DNA of 64,000 nt. Source: Leeuwenhoekiella polynyae. Lineage in GTDB: Bacteria; Bacteroidota; Bacteroidia; Flavobacteriales; Flavobacteriaceae. Of the stretch, positions 18,071-27,922 are shown in pieces. The DNA lies in assembly GCF_042683665.1 (NCBI RefSeq), contig NZ_JBHUOO010000016.1. One strand, 5' to 3'. Made by a program: the position numbers and the translations under genes. Numbering within the stretch: the first letter of the stretch is position 1; every line of letters begins with the position of its first letter. The notes under the pieces were generated by a model. It did no database searches, was not told the origin of the DNA, and saw nothing but the letters and a program-made list of their open reading frames with translations.

Positions 18071-20444
18071 TTGGCGGAATATCAAAGCAAACCGCTTGTT
18101 TACGGTGTTAAACATCATAGGACTGGTAGTGGGCTTATGCGTGTGTATCGTGCTGTTTTCGTTTGTAAATAGCGAACTCAGCTTTGATAAAATGTATTCA
18201 CATGCTCCCGATATTTACCGCGTAAATATGGAGACTTCTGAAGAATACAACTTTGAGACCTGGGCCGAACTACCCAATGCAGTAGGACCGGCGATGGTAA
18301 AAGATATTCCACAGGTTAAAAAGATGACCCGGCTTATCAAAGATGATTTTGGGGTGACGGCATCCTTAAAAATAGGGGCAAAGAATTTTACAGAAGACAG
18401 ACTTTACCTCGCAGATTCAACCGTCTTTGAGATGTTTGACTTCAAGTTTATAGAAGGTGAGGCTAAAAATGCTTTCGCAAACCCGAATTCTATTGTGATT
18501 TCTAAAACTTCGAAGGAACGGTTTTTTGGTAGAAAATCGGCTTTGGGAGCATTCATAACGGTAAACAACCGGGATACACTTCAGGTTTCAGGAGTGTATA
18601 AAGACCTGCCCGAAAATAGTGTGATAGACTGTGATATGATCTATCATATTTTGGATTCCTGGATGGGTACTAATGTGTATTGGAGCAATGCCAGTTATGA
18701 AACCTACGTACAGCTGCAGCCACAGGCTCAGGTCGCTCAGGTTGAAACTCAGGCTACCCAATTAATCGATGCCTATGTGCCTAAAGAAGGACAGTATTTC
18801 ACGCAGTTTTACCTGCAACCGCTTACAAAAATACACCTGTATTCGGCAGGTATACGCGATGGCTACGCAACCCGGTTGGGAAGCATCACAACTATTAGAA
18901 GTCTGATATTCCTGTCTGTTTTGGTCTTGGTAATTGCCTGCATCAATTATATGAATTTGGCCACTGCAAATTCGAGAAAGCGTAGAAAGAGCATTGGAGT
19001 AAATAAAGTTTTGGGCGCGACTCAAAAGCATATGCTTGTTCTGTTTTATGTAGAAACAGCAATCCTGGCTTGTATCGCAGTGGTATTGGCCTACGCGGTT
19101 TCATTCCTGATATTACCGTGGTTTCAAAGTTTTACGGGTAACGCCTTGAATTACGAGGATTTGTTAGCTCCGCCTATTTTAATTGGACTGGGTTTAATCT
19201 GGTTGATCGTCACACTCTTTGCGGGCAGTTATCCTGCGCTATCGATGACCGGTATTTCGCCGCTTTCTCTGGTAAATAAGTCCAGAAAAAAGCATACCGC
19301 TTCTGAATTTGTGCGAAAAGGCCTTGTGGTTTTTCAGTTTGCGGCTTCTATCGTTCTCATTATTGCGGTTACGGTAATCATTCAGCAAATGGATTTTATA
19401 AAGAATAAAAATCTGGGTTACAATCCTGATGGAGTGGTGGCAGTTTCGATAAAATCTGCAGAAAGTAAGCAGCAGATCAGAAATTTAGAAAATGCTTTAG
19501 ACCGAAAACCCTACGTTGAAGGTATTGCCGCTGTGCAATCCATTCCCGGGGCTGATGAGAGTGGGAGGTCTGTACGCCGATTGAGTACCGATCAAACCGG
19601 AATGCCCATCGCCAGTTGCCGTACTGAAGGTAACGTGGTTGAAACCTTAAAGTTGAAGCTTCTTGCAGGCGCTGAACTACCTCAAAACATTCCCGAGGGA
19701 GATTCGCTGGTCTACACCCTGATCAATGAAAAAATACTCAGCTATCTCAATTATAAATCTCCTGAAGATGCAATAGGAAAGCTGATAAATACAGAGCTGG
19801 GTGGGGAAGCGATCATCACCGGGGTCGTTGCGAATTTCAACTTCAATTCACTCAAAGAAGACAGCGGCGGGTATATGTATTATAAAGCCAATGACGCTCC
19901 GGAAGGCATACGCACCTTGTTGATACGATACAATACTCAGAATCTGCAGCAATTGATCAAAGGTCTGGAGCTAGTCTTTAACGAGAATTTACCCAACACC
20001 GCTTTTGATTATGCCTTTGTAGACAAGCATGTGGCGCAATTGTATGCTTCAGAAGAGCGTACGGCTCGTACCGCGACACTTTTCTCGGTTTTGGCCATCT
20101 TCATTGCCTGTTTGGGATTATTTGGCCTGGCGGCTTTTATGGCAGAGCAACGCACCAAAGAAATCGGTGTACGTAAAGTACTAGGCGCGAGTGTTGCCGG
20201 GGTCACGGCACTGCTTTCCAAAGACTTTTTAAAACTGGTAGGTATTGCCTTTGTGCTGGCATCCCCTTTTGCATATTGGATTATGAGTGAGTGGTTGCAA
20301 AATTTTAATTACCGCACCTCTATACATTGGTGGATTTTTGGACTTGCTGGGCTGGCAGCTGTACTCATAGCCTTTGTTACCGTAAGCTTTCAGGCGATCA
20401 AAGCCGCATTACAAAACCCTGTAAAATCCTTACGGACCGAATAA
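18045..20444 (+). CDS. MacB-like ABC permease, double FtsX domain (array member 7)
   Basis: 799 aa, starting MLRNYIKIAWRNIKANRLFT. The first FtsX motif is altered: RKSIGVNKVLGATQKHM. The arginine of the otherwise universal G-V/I-R-K is asparagine and the usual acidic residue before IG is serine. The second motif is canonical (KEIGVRKVLGASVAGV). This cytoplasmic coupling helix region contacts the ATPase in MacB-like proteins, so the change may alter how the first half couples to ATP hydrolysis. The tail is NPVKSLRTE and a 24-bp gap follows. Confidence 0.93.
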   Translation: MLRNYIKIAWRNIKANRLFTVLNIIGLVVGLCVCIVLFSFVNSELSFDKMYSHAPDIYRVNMETSEEYNFETWAELPNAVGPAMVKDIPQVKKMTRLIKDDFGVTASLKIGAKNFTEDRLYLADSTVFEMFDFKFIEGEAKNAFANPNSIVISKTSKERFFGRKSALGAFITVNNRDTLQVSGVYKDLPENSVIDCDMIYHILDSWMGTNVYWSNASYETYVQLQPQAQVAQVETQATQLIDAYVPKEGQYFTQFYLQPLTKIHLYSAGIRDGYATRLGSITTIRSLIFLSVLVLVIACINYMNLATANSRKRRKSIGVNKVLGATQKHMLVLFYVETAILACIAVVLAYAVSFLILPWFQSFTGNALNYEDLLAPPILIGLGLIWLIVTLFAGSYPALSMTGISPLSLVNKSRKKHTASEFVRKGLVVFQFAASIVLIIAVTVIIQQMDFIKNKNLGYNPDGVVAVSIKSAESKQQIRNLENALDRKPYVEGIAAVQSIPGADESGRSVRRLSTDQTGMPIASCRTEGNVVETLKLKLLAGAELPQNIPEGDSLVYTLINEKILSYLNYKSPEDAIGKLINTELGGEAIITGVVANFNFNSLKEDSGGYMYYKANDAPEGIRTLLIRYNTQNLQQLIKGLELVFNENLPNTAFDYAFVDKHVAQLYASEERTARTATLFSVLAIFIACLGLFGLAAFMAEQRTKEIGVRKVLGASVAGVTALLSKDFLKLVGIAFVLASPFAYWIMSEWLQNFNYRTSIHWWIFGLAGLAAVLIAFVTVSFQAIKAALQNPVKSLRTE

Positions 20445-20468
20445 CTCATCAATCAAAATCAATCAGCT

Positions 20469-22889
20469 ATGCTCAGAAATTATATCAAAATCGCTTTTAG
20501 AAACCTGTGGAAGGACAAAACGTTTACATTGCTCAATATTGTGGGGTTGAGTACGGCCTTTGCGGTGGCTGTACTTTTAGGTATGTATGCTTTTTTCGAA
20601 CTTTCGTACGACAGTTTCCATAAAAATAGAGCGTCTCTATATCAAATCTACTATACCGAACAAACGCCAGAAGGTATAGAAGCTAATGAGCCTCAAGCGG
20701 TGCCGTTTACACCAGCATTAAAGGAGGAGGTCCCCGGTGTTAGGCAAATAGCGAGGTATAACGGCAAAGGGGTGCTGGTGATTTTTGGCGATAAAGAGCT
20801 GCGTATGAATGCTGCTTACGTGGATCCTGATTTCTTTTCCATGTTCAGTTTCCCGGTTATTGAAGGCAATAAGGACAAGCCTACATCAGATAAAAGTACC
20901 GTGACCCTAACAGTGCATGCTGCAAATCGCATTTTTGGCACCCAAGATCCTTTAGGAAAAACCATACGCGTCATTACCGAAGGGGAAGAAAAGCCTTTTA
21001 CCGTCGCTGCCATTACCGAAGATTTCCCAGAGCAGAGCAGCCTTAAGTTTGATTTGGCCTTAGATTTTAGCAATCAAGCATCCTATTCATACGCCGATAT
21101 AAAAGACAATTGGAGCAGCAACAATCATGAGGTGTATATGCAACTTGCTCAAGGGATGACTGCGGCACAATTTGAAAAGGCAACGGTAGGATTTTCACAG
21201 TTGCATTATGAAGATGAAATAGAATCGCTAAAACGGGACGGGGCAAAGCCTGATGCACAGGGAAATTACAGACAAATACGGCTTCTTCCTATTGAAGATG
21301 TGGCCTATGCCAATTTTGATGCAGGGATAGCCCGGGTAGAAAAGAGCATGCCTTATTTGGTTTTAGGTGTTGGTTTTCTCATTCTGTTTATAGCTTGTGT
21401 GAATTTTATCAATATGAGTATAGCCAAAAGTACGCAGCGCTTACGTGAAATTGGGATGCGCAAGACCTTGGGTGCAGGTAAAGCCCAATTGTTTTTTCAG
21501 TTTTGGGGTGAAAGCATTTTGGTTTTTGTGGTTGCAGCAATTTTAGGGGGTATACTCGCTTTTCTGCTTGTCGATCCATTCAGGACGCTTTTTTCAACTC
21601 GAGCGAGTTTTGAAGCTATTGTTTCAGTTGATATGGTTGTGGGCTTTGTAGCGGCCCTTGTTTTAATCACCCTTATCGCCGGGGGCTATCCTGCTTTACT
21701 ACTTTCTAAATTGGGAACCCTTCAGGCTTTAAAAGGGAAGTTGAACCTTACCCGCAAAAATCGGGTGCGCGATTTTCTTATGGTGGTGCAGTTTGGTATT
21801 GCCATTGTGTTAATCAGTGGCACCTTTGTACTTTGGCAACAGATTGATTTTATGCGCAATAAAAACCTGGGCTTCAATAAAGAACAGGTGATTTCACTAC
21901 CGCTTAACGGAAAACTTGTGGGTGCGCAGGCGGTTAAACTTTTACGGAATAAACTGGAGAATCATACAGAGATAGTAAGTATTACTTCAGCAGACAATAT
22001 ACTGGGATTGGGCAAAGATGGAGGGCAGATGACCAGTGAGCTAGGATTTGATTATAAAGGAAGGGGCGTCAGCACGCATATGCTTACCGTGGGTTATGAT
22101 TACCCGGAAACTTTAGACCTCAAACTCCTTGCAGGAAGGAGTTTTGACCGCTCGTTTGCGACAGATAGCCTGGGGGTTTTGATTAATGAGCGTATGGCAG
22201 CACAATTACAGGAAGAGAACCCGTTAGAAGCACGTCTGATTCTGGGAGATAGTACGGTGTATCATGTCCTGGGTGTTTTAAAAGATTATAATTTTCAAAA
22301 ATTAGATAATGCGGTAGAGCCACTTACTGTTTTTCTCGAACCCGATTCTAATAAATATTATGCCTTTATAAAAACAGCTCCCAATAAAGCCGCCAGCGCA
22401 CTGGCTCTTCTGGAAGTTATATGGAAAGACATAGAACCTAACGCCAACTTTTTAGGTTCGTTTTTAGACGAGAATATAGACCGCACCTTTAAAGCTGAAC
22501 AAAAAATGTCAACGATGATTACCAGTGGTTCTATACTGGCGATCTTATTGAGTTGTATCGGGTTGTTTGCGATCTCATTGCTTATCGTGGCACAGCGGCG
22601 TAAAGAAATAGGGGTTCGTAAAGTGGTGGGGGCGAGTGTTACCCGCATAACCTGGTTGCTTTCTATAGACTTTTTAAAACTGGTAGGCATCAGTTTTGCT
22701 ATTGCCGCACCGGTAGCCTGGTGGCTGGCCTATAACTGGCTTCAGGATTATGCCAATCACATTAGGTTAAGCATTTGGGTGTTTATAGCTGCCGGTGTGG
22801 CTGCATTACTCATCTCACTGGTAACCATAAGTTTCAGAACCATACGGGCAGCGCTGAAGAATCCGGTAGAATCGTTACGAACAGAATAG
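20469..22889 (+). CDS. MacB-like ABC permease, double FtsX domain (array member 8)
   Basis: 806 aa, starting MLRNYIKIAFRNLWKDKTFT. Domain 1: IACVNFINMSIAKSTQRLRE with GMRKTLGAGKAQL. Domain 2: VAQRRKEIGVRKVVGASVTRI. The tail is NPVESLRTE, a K-to-E change shared only with member 9, so members 8 and 9 look like neighbours by duplication. A strong hairpin lies directly after the stop codon. Confidence 0.93.
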   Translation: MLRNYIKIAFRNLWKDKTFTLLNIVGLSTAFAVAVLLGMYAFFELSYDSFHKNRASLYQIYYTEQTPEGIEANEPQAVPFTPALKEEVPGVRQIARYNGKGVLVIFGDKELRMNAAYVDPDFFSMFSFPVIEGNKDKPTSDKSTVTLTVHAANRIFGTQDPLGKTIRVITEGEEKPFTVAAITEDFPEQSSLKFDLALDFSNQASYSYADIKDNWSSNNHEVYMQLAQGMTAAQFEKATVGFSQLHYEDEIESLKRDGAKPDAQGNYRQIRLLPIEDVAYANFDAGIARVEKSMPYLVLGVGFLILFIACVNFINMSIAKSTQRLREIGMRKTLGAGKAQLFFQFWGESILVFVVAAILGGILAFLLVDPFRTLFSTRASFEAIVSVDMVVGFVAALVLITLIAGGYPALLLSKLGTLQALKGKLNLTRKNRVRDFLMVVQFGIAIVLISGTFVLWQQIDFMRNKNLGFNKEQVISLPLNGKLVGAQAVKLLRNKLENHTEIVSITSADNILGLGKDGGQMTSELGFDYKGRGVSTHMLTVGYDYPETLDLKLLAGRSFDRSFATDSLGVLINERMAAQLQEENPLEARLILGDSTVYHVLGVLKDYNFQKLDNAVEPLTVFLEPDSNKYYAFIKTAPNKAASALALLEVIWKDIEPNANFLGSFLDENIDRTFKAEQKMSTMITSGSILAILLSCIGLFAISLLIVAQRRKEIGVRKVVGASVTRITWLLSIDFLKLVGISFAIAAPVAWWLAYNWLQDYANHIRLSIWVFIAAGVAALLISLVTISFRTIRAALKNPVESLRTE

Positions 22890-22893
22890 CCCT

Positions 22894-22949
22894 CTCTGCC
22901 CTTTGGGCATCCCTACCTTTACCGGCAGGCAGGTCTCCCAAAGGGAGAG
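22894..22949 (+). repeat. Long intergenic hairpin between permeases 8 and 9
   Basis: CTCT-g-CCCTTTGGG (22894-22907) pairs with CCCAAAGGGAGAG (22937-22949), a 13-pair stem with one bulged G. The loop contains TACCGGCAGGCAGGT. It lies between a stop codon at 22889 and the GTG start at 22975. Absence of a U-tract argues against a classical terminator. Confidence 0.65.
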
Positions 22950-22974
22950 AAGTAGCAAACTAAAAACTAAAATT

Positions 22975-25419
22975 GTGATTAGAAATTATATCAAAATCGC
23001 CTGGCGGAATATCTGGAACAACAAGCTTTTTTCAGCCATAAATATCATCAGTCTTGCTATTGGTTTAAGCGCTGCTTTTGTGATTGGGTTGATGGTGTAT
23101 TATGAGTTTACGTTTGACACCTTTCACCAGGGTGGGGATCGTATGTATCGCGTTGTGACCGATTTTGAAACCCCTCAGGGTGATATGAAAAACGGTGGAG
23201 TAGCGCCACCTATGCGACTTGCAGTACGTGAAGAATTAACCGGAATTGAGCAATCGGCTTATTTTTTTAATTGGTGGATCAGTGAAAGTAAGGCTGCTTC
23301 CAGCGAACAGATTTTTAAAGATCCGGAGAAAATCATACTCACTCAGGCGAGTTATTTTGATCTCTTTCAATACAAGTGGATTGCCGGTTCTAAAGAAACT
23401 GCACTACAGAAACCCAATCAGGTGGTGCTTACCCGTAAACGTGCTTTAGAATATTTTCCTAATCTACCCTTAACAGCAGTAATGGGGCAGACTATTGAGT
23501 ATAATGCTGATATTCAGGCTGTGGTTTCCGGTATAGTTGAAGATTTTGACAAGCGCTCTGATTTCTTCTTTGATGAGTTTGTCTCTTTAGCAACCGCAAA
23601 GCAAACGGGAAGTAAAGATCAGATTCTAAATGATAGCTGGGGGATGACCAATAATGCCTCGCAACTTTATATCAAGATTTCTGAGCATAGTACAGCAGCA
23701 CAAATAAAGAGTCAGTTAGTAGCATTAAGTGAGCAGCACGTAGATGCTGATATGATAAAATATAATAATAAGCGCACATTTAATCTGCAGCCACTTGCAG
23801 ATTTACACTTTGATCAGGAGTATGGTGTTTACGATTATTCACGGCCTGAAGCGAATAAGAATATATTGATCAGCCTTATTTTTATAGCAATCTTTTTGCT
23901 GCTTTTAGGAAGTATCAATTTCATCAACCTCAACACAGCTCAGGCGACGCAGCGCGCAAAAGAAATAGGTATTCGTAAGACCTTGGGAAGTTCAAAAAGA
24001 CAGTTGATTGTTCAGTTTCTGGGAGAAACCTTTTTGCTAACCTTACTTGCAGCGCTGTCTTCGGTTATTTTATCAATCTTCGCTTTAAAGGTATTTGATG
24101 ACTTCATCCCTAAAGGGGTTGATGCTACGCTTATGGCAAGTCCTTGGTTTACCGGTCTGGTGCTTGGACTTATTACGATCCTCACGTTCTTATCCGGTTT
24201 TTATCCAGGACTTGTTTTGTCTCGATTTAAGCCATCTCGAGCACTTAAGGGCGAGCTTATACGATCTGAAAATAAAAGTTCTCTGCGCAAGGTATTAACC
24301 GTTTCGCAATTTGTAATTGCTCAGGTTTTTGTGATTGTCACCCTGCTGGTGAGCAAACAAATATACTTTATGATGCATAGTGATTTGGGTTTTAGAACAG
24401 ATGCTGTTGTATACCTTCAAACTCCGTGGGAAGATCAGAAGGTCGATAAACGCTTCGTTTTAGAACAGGAAATCAGGAATTTACCAGGGATATCCAGGAT
24501 TAGTTTAGGGGGAATGCCTCCGGCATCTCACAATATGGCTACCCGAATGGGAATTTACAAAACCAAAAATCAGGAAGTCATTCAGGAGCTTCAGGTTCTC
24601 AACGGCGATGGCGATTATTTGGATGTTTATAACATCGATATTTTGGCGGGAAGAAAACCACTCAACGATACTATCGAAGAATATATCATCAATGAAACCG
24701 GAATGCAGGCTTTTGGTTTTCACAATCCCGAAGATATCGTAGGAAAGTATATTGAGCTGAACAGTAATAAACGACTGATAGTAGGAGTAATGAAGGATTT
24801 TAAGCAACGCTCACTTAAGACCGGAATTGTACCCTTAGTCCTTACGGGAGATACCGGTAGAGAACGCCGTACAAATTTCAGAACTGTGCATTTAGTGTTG
24901 GGTGATAAAGCCTCCGGCTGGAGCGGAACACTAGCTGAAATTGAGCAGGTTTACAAAAATATATATCCGGGTGAAGATTTTAAAATAACTTTTTTAGATC
25001 AGACGATTGCCAACTTTTACTAGCAGGAGCAACGCATTGCAAGCCTGCTCAACTGGGCTACCGGATTGTCGGTATTGATTAGCTGCCTGGGGCTTCTGGG
25101 ATTGGTTATTCATACCACCGAACGCCGCGCCAAAGAAATAGGCATTCGTAAGGTTTTGGGAGCATCTCTGGTACAACTCAACCTATTGTTGTGTAGAGAT
25201 TTTTTGAAGCTGGTGCTTTTAGCCTATCTCATTGCCATGCCTTTGGCCTGGTGGGGATTACACAATTGGCTTCAGGATTATGCCTACAAAACCGAAATGA
25301 GCTGGTGGGTTTTTGCCCTAAGCGGAATAGGAATGGTCGTGCTCGCTCTGGCAATAATGAGTTTTAAAACCTTAAGAACAGCCCTAAGAAACCCGGTAGA
25401 ATCATTACGAACGGAGTAA
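22975..25419 (+). pseudogene. MacB-like permease broken by an in-frame amber stop (array member 9)
   Basis: The family N-terminus (MIRNYIKIAWRNIWNNK) begins at a GTG at 22975; an upstream in-frame ATG at 22903 lies inside the hairpin and adds unrelated sequence. The frame runs 682 codons and meets TAG at 25021-25023. It then continues in the same frame to 25419 with a normal second FtsX domain: QEQRIASLL, LISCLGLLGL, KEIGIRKVLGASLVQL, tail NPVESLRTE. Read through, the protein would be 814 residues, the normal size. The stop falls just before the helix that starts domain 2, so the truncated product keeps only FtsX domain 1 (KEIGIRKTLGSSKRQL). The remainder is otherwise intact, which suggests a recent nonsense change, a sequencing error, or suppression. 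GTG is unusual here, since the other ten members use ATG. Confidence 0.88.
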
Positions 25420-25472
25420 TAATCCCCATTGTCCTTCGGACATTTCCCCCAAGGGGAAAAAAGATAGAAATT
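25420..25472 (+). repeat. Intergenic leader repeat before permease 10, paired with 27870-27922
   Basis: This gap and the one at 27870-27922 are both 53 nt and are closely similar: CCCCATTGTCC, a C-run/AAGGGG hairpin, and AGATAGAAATT just before the ATG. The similarity continues into the following coding sequence (MLRNYIKIAWRNLLKNK in both). This copy also holds the small perfect hairpin TGTCC-TTC-GGACA. Confidence 0.75.
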
Positions 25473-27869
25473 ATGCTTAGAAACTATATCAAAATCGCGT
25501 GGCGGAATCTGCTTAAGAATAAGCTCTCCGGTATTATTACCATTGGTGGCCTGGCAATTGGGCTTACTGCGTGCACGCTTATTCTGTTTTATGTGGCACA
25601 CGAGCGTAGCTATGATAGCTTTCACGCTGATTCTGATCGTATGTATACTGTAGAGGCTCAGGTAAATATGGGCGGCGATACGATCTATATGAATGCGATG
25701 AATGCAACCGTTGGGGCACTCATCGAAAATGCGAGTCCTTCAGTTTTCTCCAGCCTGCGTTTAAAAGATGAGTATAAACCGGTAATCCTGACCAATACGC
25801 AACAACCAGGTACCCGGTTTTCTGAAAAGGATTTCAGCTATGCTGATGCTAATTTTTTTGATTTCTTTTCTTTTAAACTGCTCAAAGGCAGCAAAACAGA
25901 AGCTTTAACCAAGCCTTATTCTCTGGTGCTTAGCCAGGATATGGCTAAAAAGTATTTCGGAAATCAAAACCCGATAGGGGAGTCGATATCGGTGCGGAAG
26001 GATAGTACCTATCTATTTACGGTAACCGGAGTTATGGAAAATACACCCAGCAATTCCAGTATTCACCCCGACTTTGTGGCATCGTTAAGCAGTATGCCTA
26101 CCATGAATGACTATAAGCGTGATTTTGATTCCGAAGCCTTCAGATTAGGTTCGTTTCCAACCTACTTAAAACTGAAAAACGCATCCGATGTGAAGACGGT
26201 GGAAAAAACCATGCAGGAATTAAGTACTCAAGGTAATGCAGATGCTACTGATGTGTATAGTCTGAGTTTACTTACTGATAAACATTTAAACGGAAGAGAT
26301 GCTTCAAATACCCGATACATCAGTATTTTTCCGTTAATAGCGGTGCTCATTTTAATATTGGCATTAGTAAATTATCTGAGCTTATCAACAGCACGAGCGA
26401 GCTTGCGATCTAAGGAAATCGGCGTGCGTAAAGTAAATGGTGCGAGCAGAAAAAGTGTTGCTTTTCAGTTTTATATAGAATCCACGCTTTATGTACTGCT
26501 TGCGTTTGTGGTTTCGGTAGTGCTTAGTGTGGTTCTAAAACCCTGGTTTTTTGGTATTCTGGGTATTGAGATTGATGCTGTCTTTTTTCTCAATCCTACC
26601 TTTTTAAGCATACTCGCCGGTTTGCTGGTCTTTACCATTCTGGCAACCGGTTTTTATCCAGCACTGGTGATGTCAGCATTCAATCCGGTTGAAAACCTGA
26701 GAAGCAGTCGTGCTTCAAAAATGGGAGGGGTGCGTTTGCGTAAGGTATGTACCACTGTGCAATTTGTGATCGCGATAGCCCTTTTAGTGAGTGGGATTAT
26801 CATTCATCAGCAGCTTGATTTTGTGCGGGGTGTTGATACCGGTCTAAATCGTTCTGACGTCGTGATGTTACCACTGCAGAAAACAATGGGTACCAATAGC
26901 ACGCCTTTTAGAAATGAGATCGAAAAGCTTTCGCAGGTAACCAACACGGCAGTAACTCAATATCCTATTTACAAGGGCTACAATATGTTTTTTGTTTCTT
27001 CCGAACACATGCCTGATGCTATAGGCCTGCCTATTTTTGCAGTAGATGACGACTTCTTTCAAACCCTGGACGTAAACTGGGAACTAAAACCCGAAGACGA
27101 ACATTATTATTCTAAAAGCGAACAGGTAGTCATTAACGAAGCGGCCATCAGCAAATTTAAACTGGGATCTAATCCTATAGGAGAAAGCCTGCTTTTCGGA
27201 AACAGCAAAAGGGAAATTATTGGAGTAGTTAAAGATTTTCATTTTGAAAACCTGGACGCTCCTATAAATGCGTTGGCCTTGTTTGTGAATTCAAAAACCC
27301 AGGCAACCACAAACATTCTGGGTAAAAGCGGAGGCTGTCTGTTTGTGCATTTTCAGCCGGATAGCGACGTATCCCAATTGCTGTCTCAAATAGAAGCCAT
27401 TTATACCCAATACGATTCTGCTACTCCGTTTGAATATCAGTTTCTGGATGATGCTTTTGACGCGATGTTTCGCTCAGAAGAGCGGCTGTCACAGGTTTTT
27501 AATCTCTTTATCATCCTCGCGATGTTAATCGCGGGACTCGGACTTTTTGCGCTGGCAACCTTTAGCGCGCAGCAGCGGGTCAAAGAACTGGGCGTGCGTA
27601 AGGTTTTGGGAGCATCTGTGATACAGCTTACCACCCTGCTCTCTTTTGATTTTTTGAAATTAATACTTTTGGCTATTCTCATCGCATCGCCGCTAGCCTG
27701 GTATTTTATGCATCTGTGGCTTCAGGACTTTAATTATAAAACCACCATACACTGGTGGGTCTTTTTAGGCGCTGGTACGGGGGCTATGGCACTTGCGATT
27801 TTAACGGTCAGCTTTCAGGCGATTAAAGCCGCACTTGCAAACCCGGTAAAATCATTACGAACTGAATAA
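25473..27869 (+). CDS. MacB-like ABC permease, double FtsX domain (array member 10)
   Basis: 798 aa, starting MLRNYIKIAWRNLLKNKLSG. Domain 1 is one of the more divergent: LALVNYLSLSTARASLRSKE with GVRKVNGASRKSV. Domain 2: AQQRVKELGVRKVLGASVIQL, with KELG in place of KEIG. Second periplasmic domain contains SGGCLFVHFQPDS. The tail is NPVKSLRTE. The gene and its 53-bp leader share start-region sequence with member 11, marking another duplication-type junction. Confidence 0.93.
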   Translation: MLRNYIKIAWRNLLKNKLSGIITIGGLAIGLTACTLILFYVAHERSYDSFHADSDRMYTVEAQVNMGGDTIYMNAMNATVGALIENASPSVFSSLRLKDEYKPVILTNTQQPGTRFSEKDFSYADANFFDFFSFKLLKGSKTEALTKPYSLVLSQDMAKKYFGNQNPIGESISVRKDSTYLFTVTGVMENTPSNSSIHPDFVASLSSMPTMNDYKRDFDSEAFRLGSFPTYLKLKNASDVKTVEKTMQELSTQGNADATDVYSLSLLTDKHLNGRDASNTRYISIFPLIAVLILILALVNYLSLSTARASLRSKEIGVRKVNGASRKSVAFQFYIESTLYVLLAFVVSVVLSVVLKPWFFGILGIEIDAVFFLNPTFLSILAGLLVFTILATGFYPALVMSAFNPVENLRSSRASKMGGVRLRKVCTTVQFVIAIALLVSGIIIHQQLDFVRGVDTGLNRSDVVMLPLQKTMGTNSTPFRNEIEKLSQVTNTAVTQYPIYKGYNMFFVSSEHMPDAIGLPIFAVDDDFFQTLDVNWELKPEDEHYYSKSEQVVINEAAISKFKLGSNPIGESLLFGNSKREIIGVVKDFHFENLDAPINALALFVNSKTQATTNILGKSGGCLFVHFQPDSDVSQLLSQIEAIYTQYDSATPFEYQFLDDAFDAMFRSEERLSQVFNLFIILAMLIAGLGLFALATFSAQQRVKELGVRKVLGASVIQLTTLLSFDFLKLILLAILIASPLAWYFMHLWLQDFNYKTTIHWWVFLGAGTGAMALAILTVSFQAIKAALANPVKSLRTE

Positions 27870-27922
27870 TAACCCCCATTGTCCCTCAAACATTCCCCAA
27901 GGGGAACTAAAAGATAGAAATT

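Noticed and set aside
22903..22974. Upstream ATG extension of permease 9 (MGIPTFTGRQVSQ)
   Set aside because: It translates the intergenic hairpin; the conserved family N-terminus begins at the GTG at 22975.
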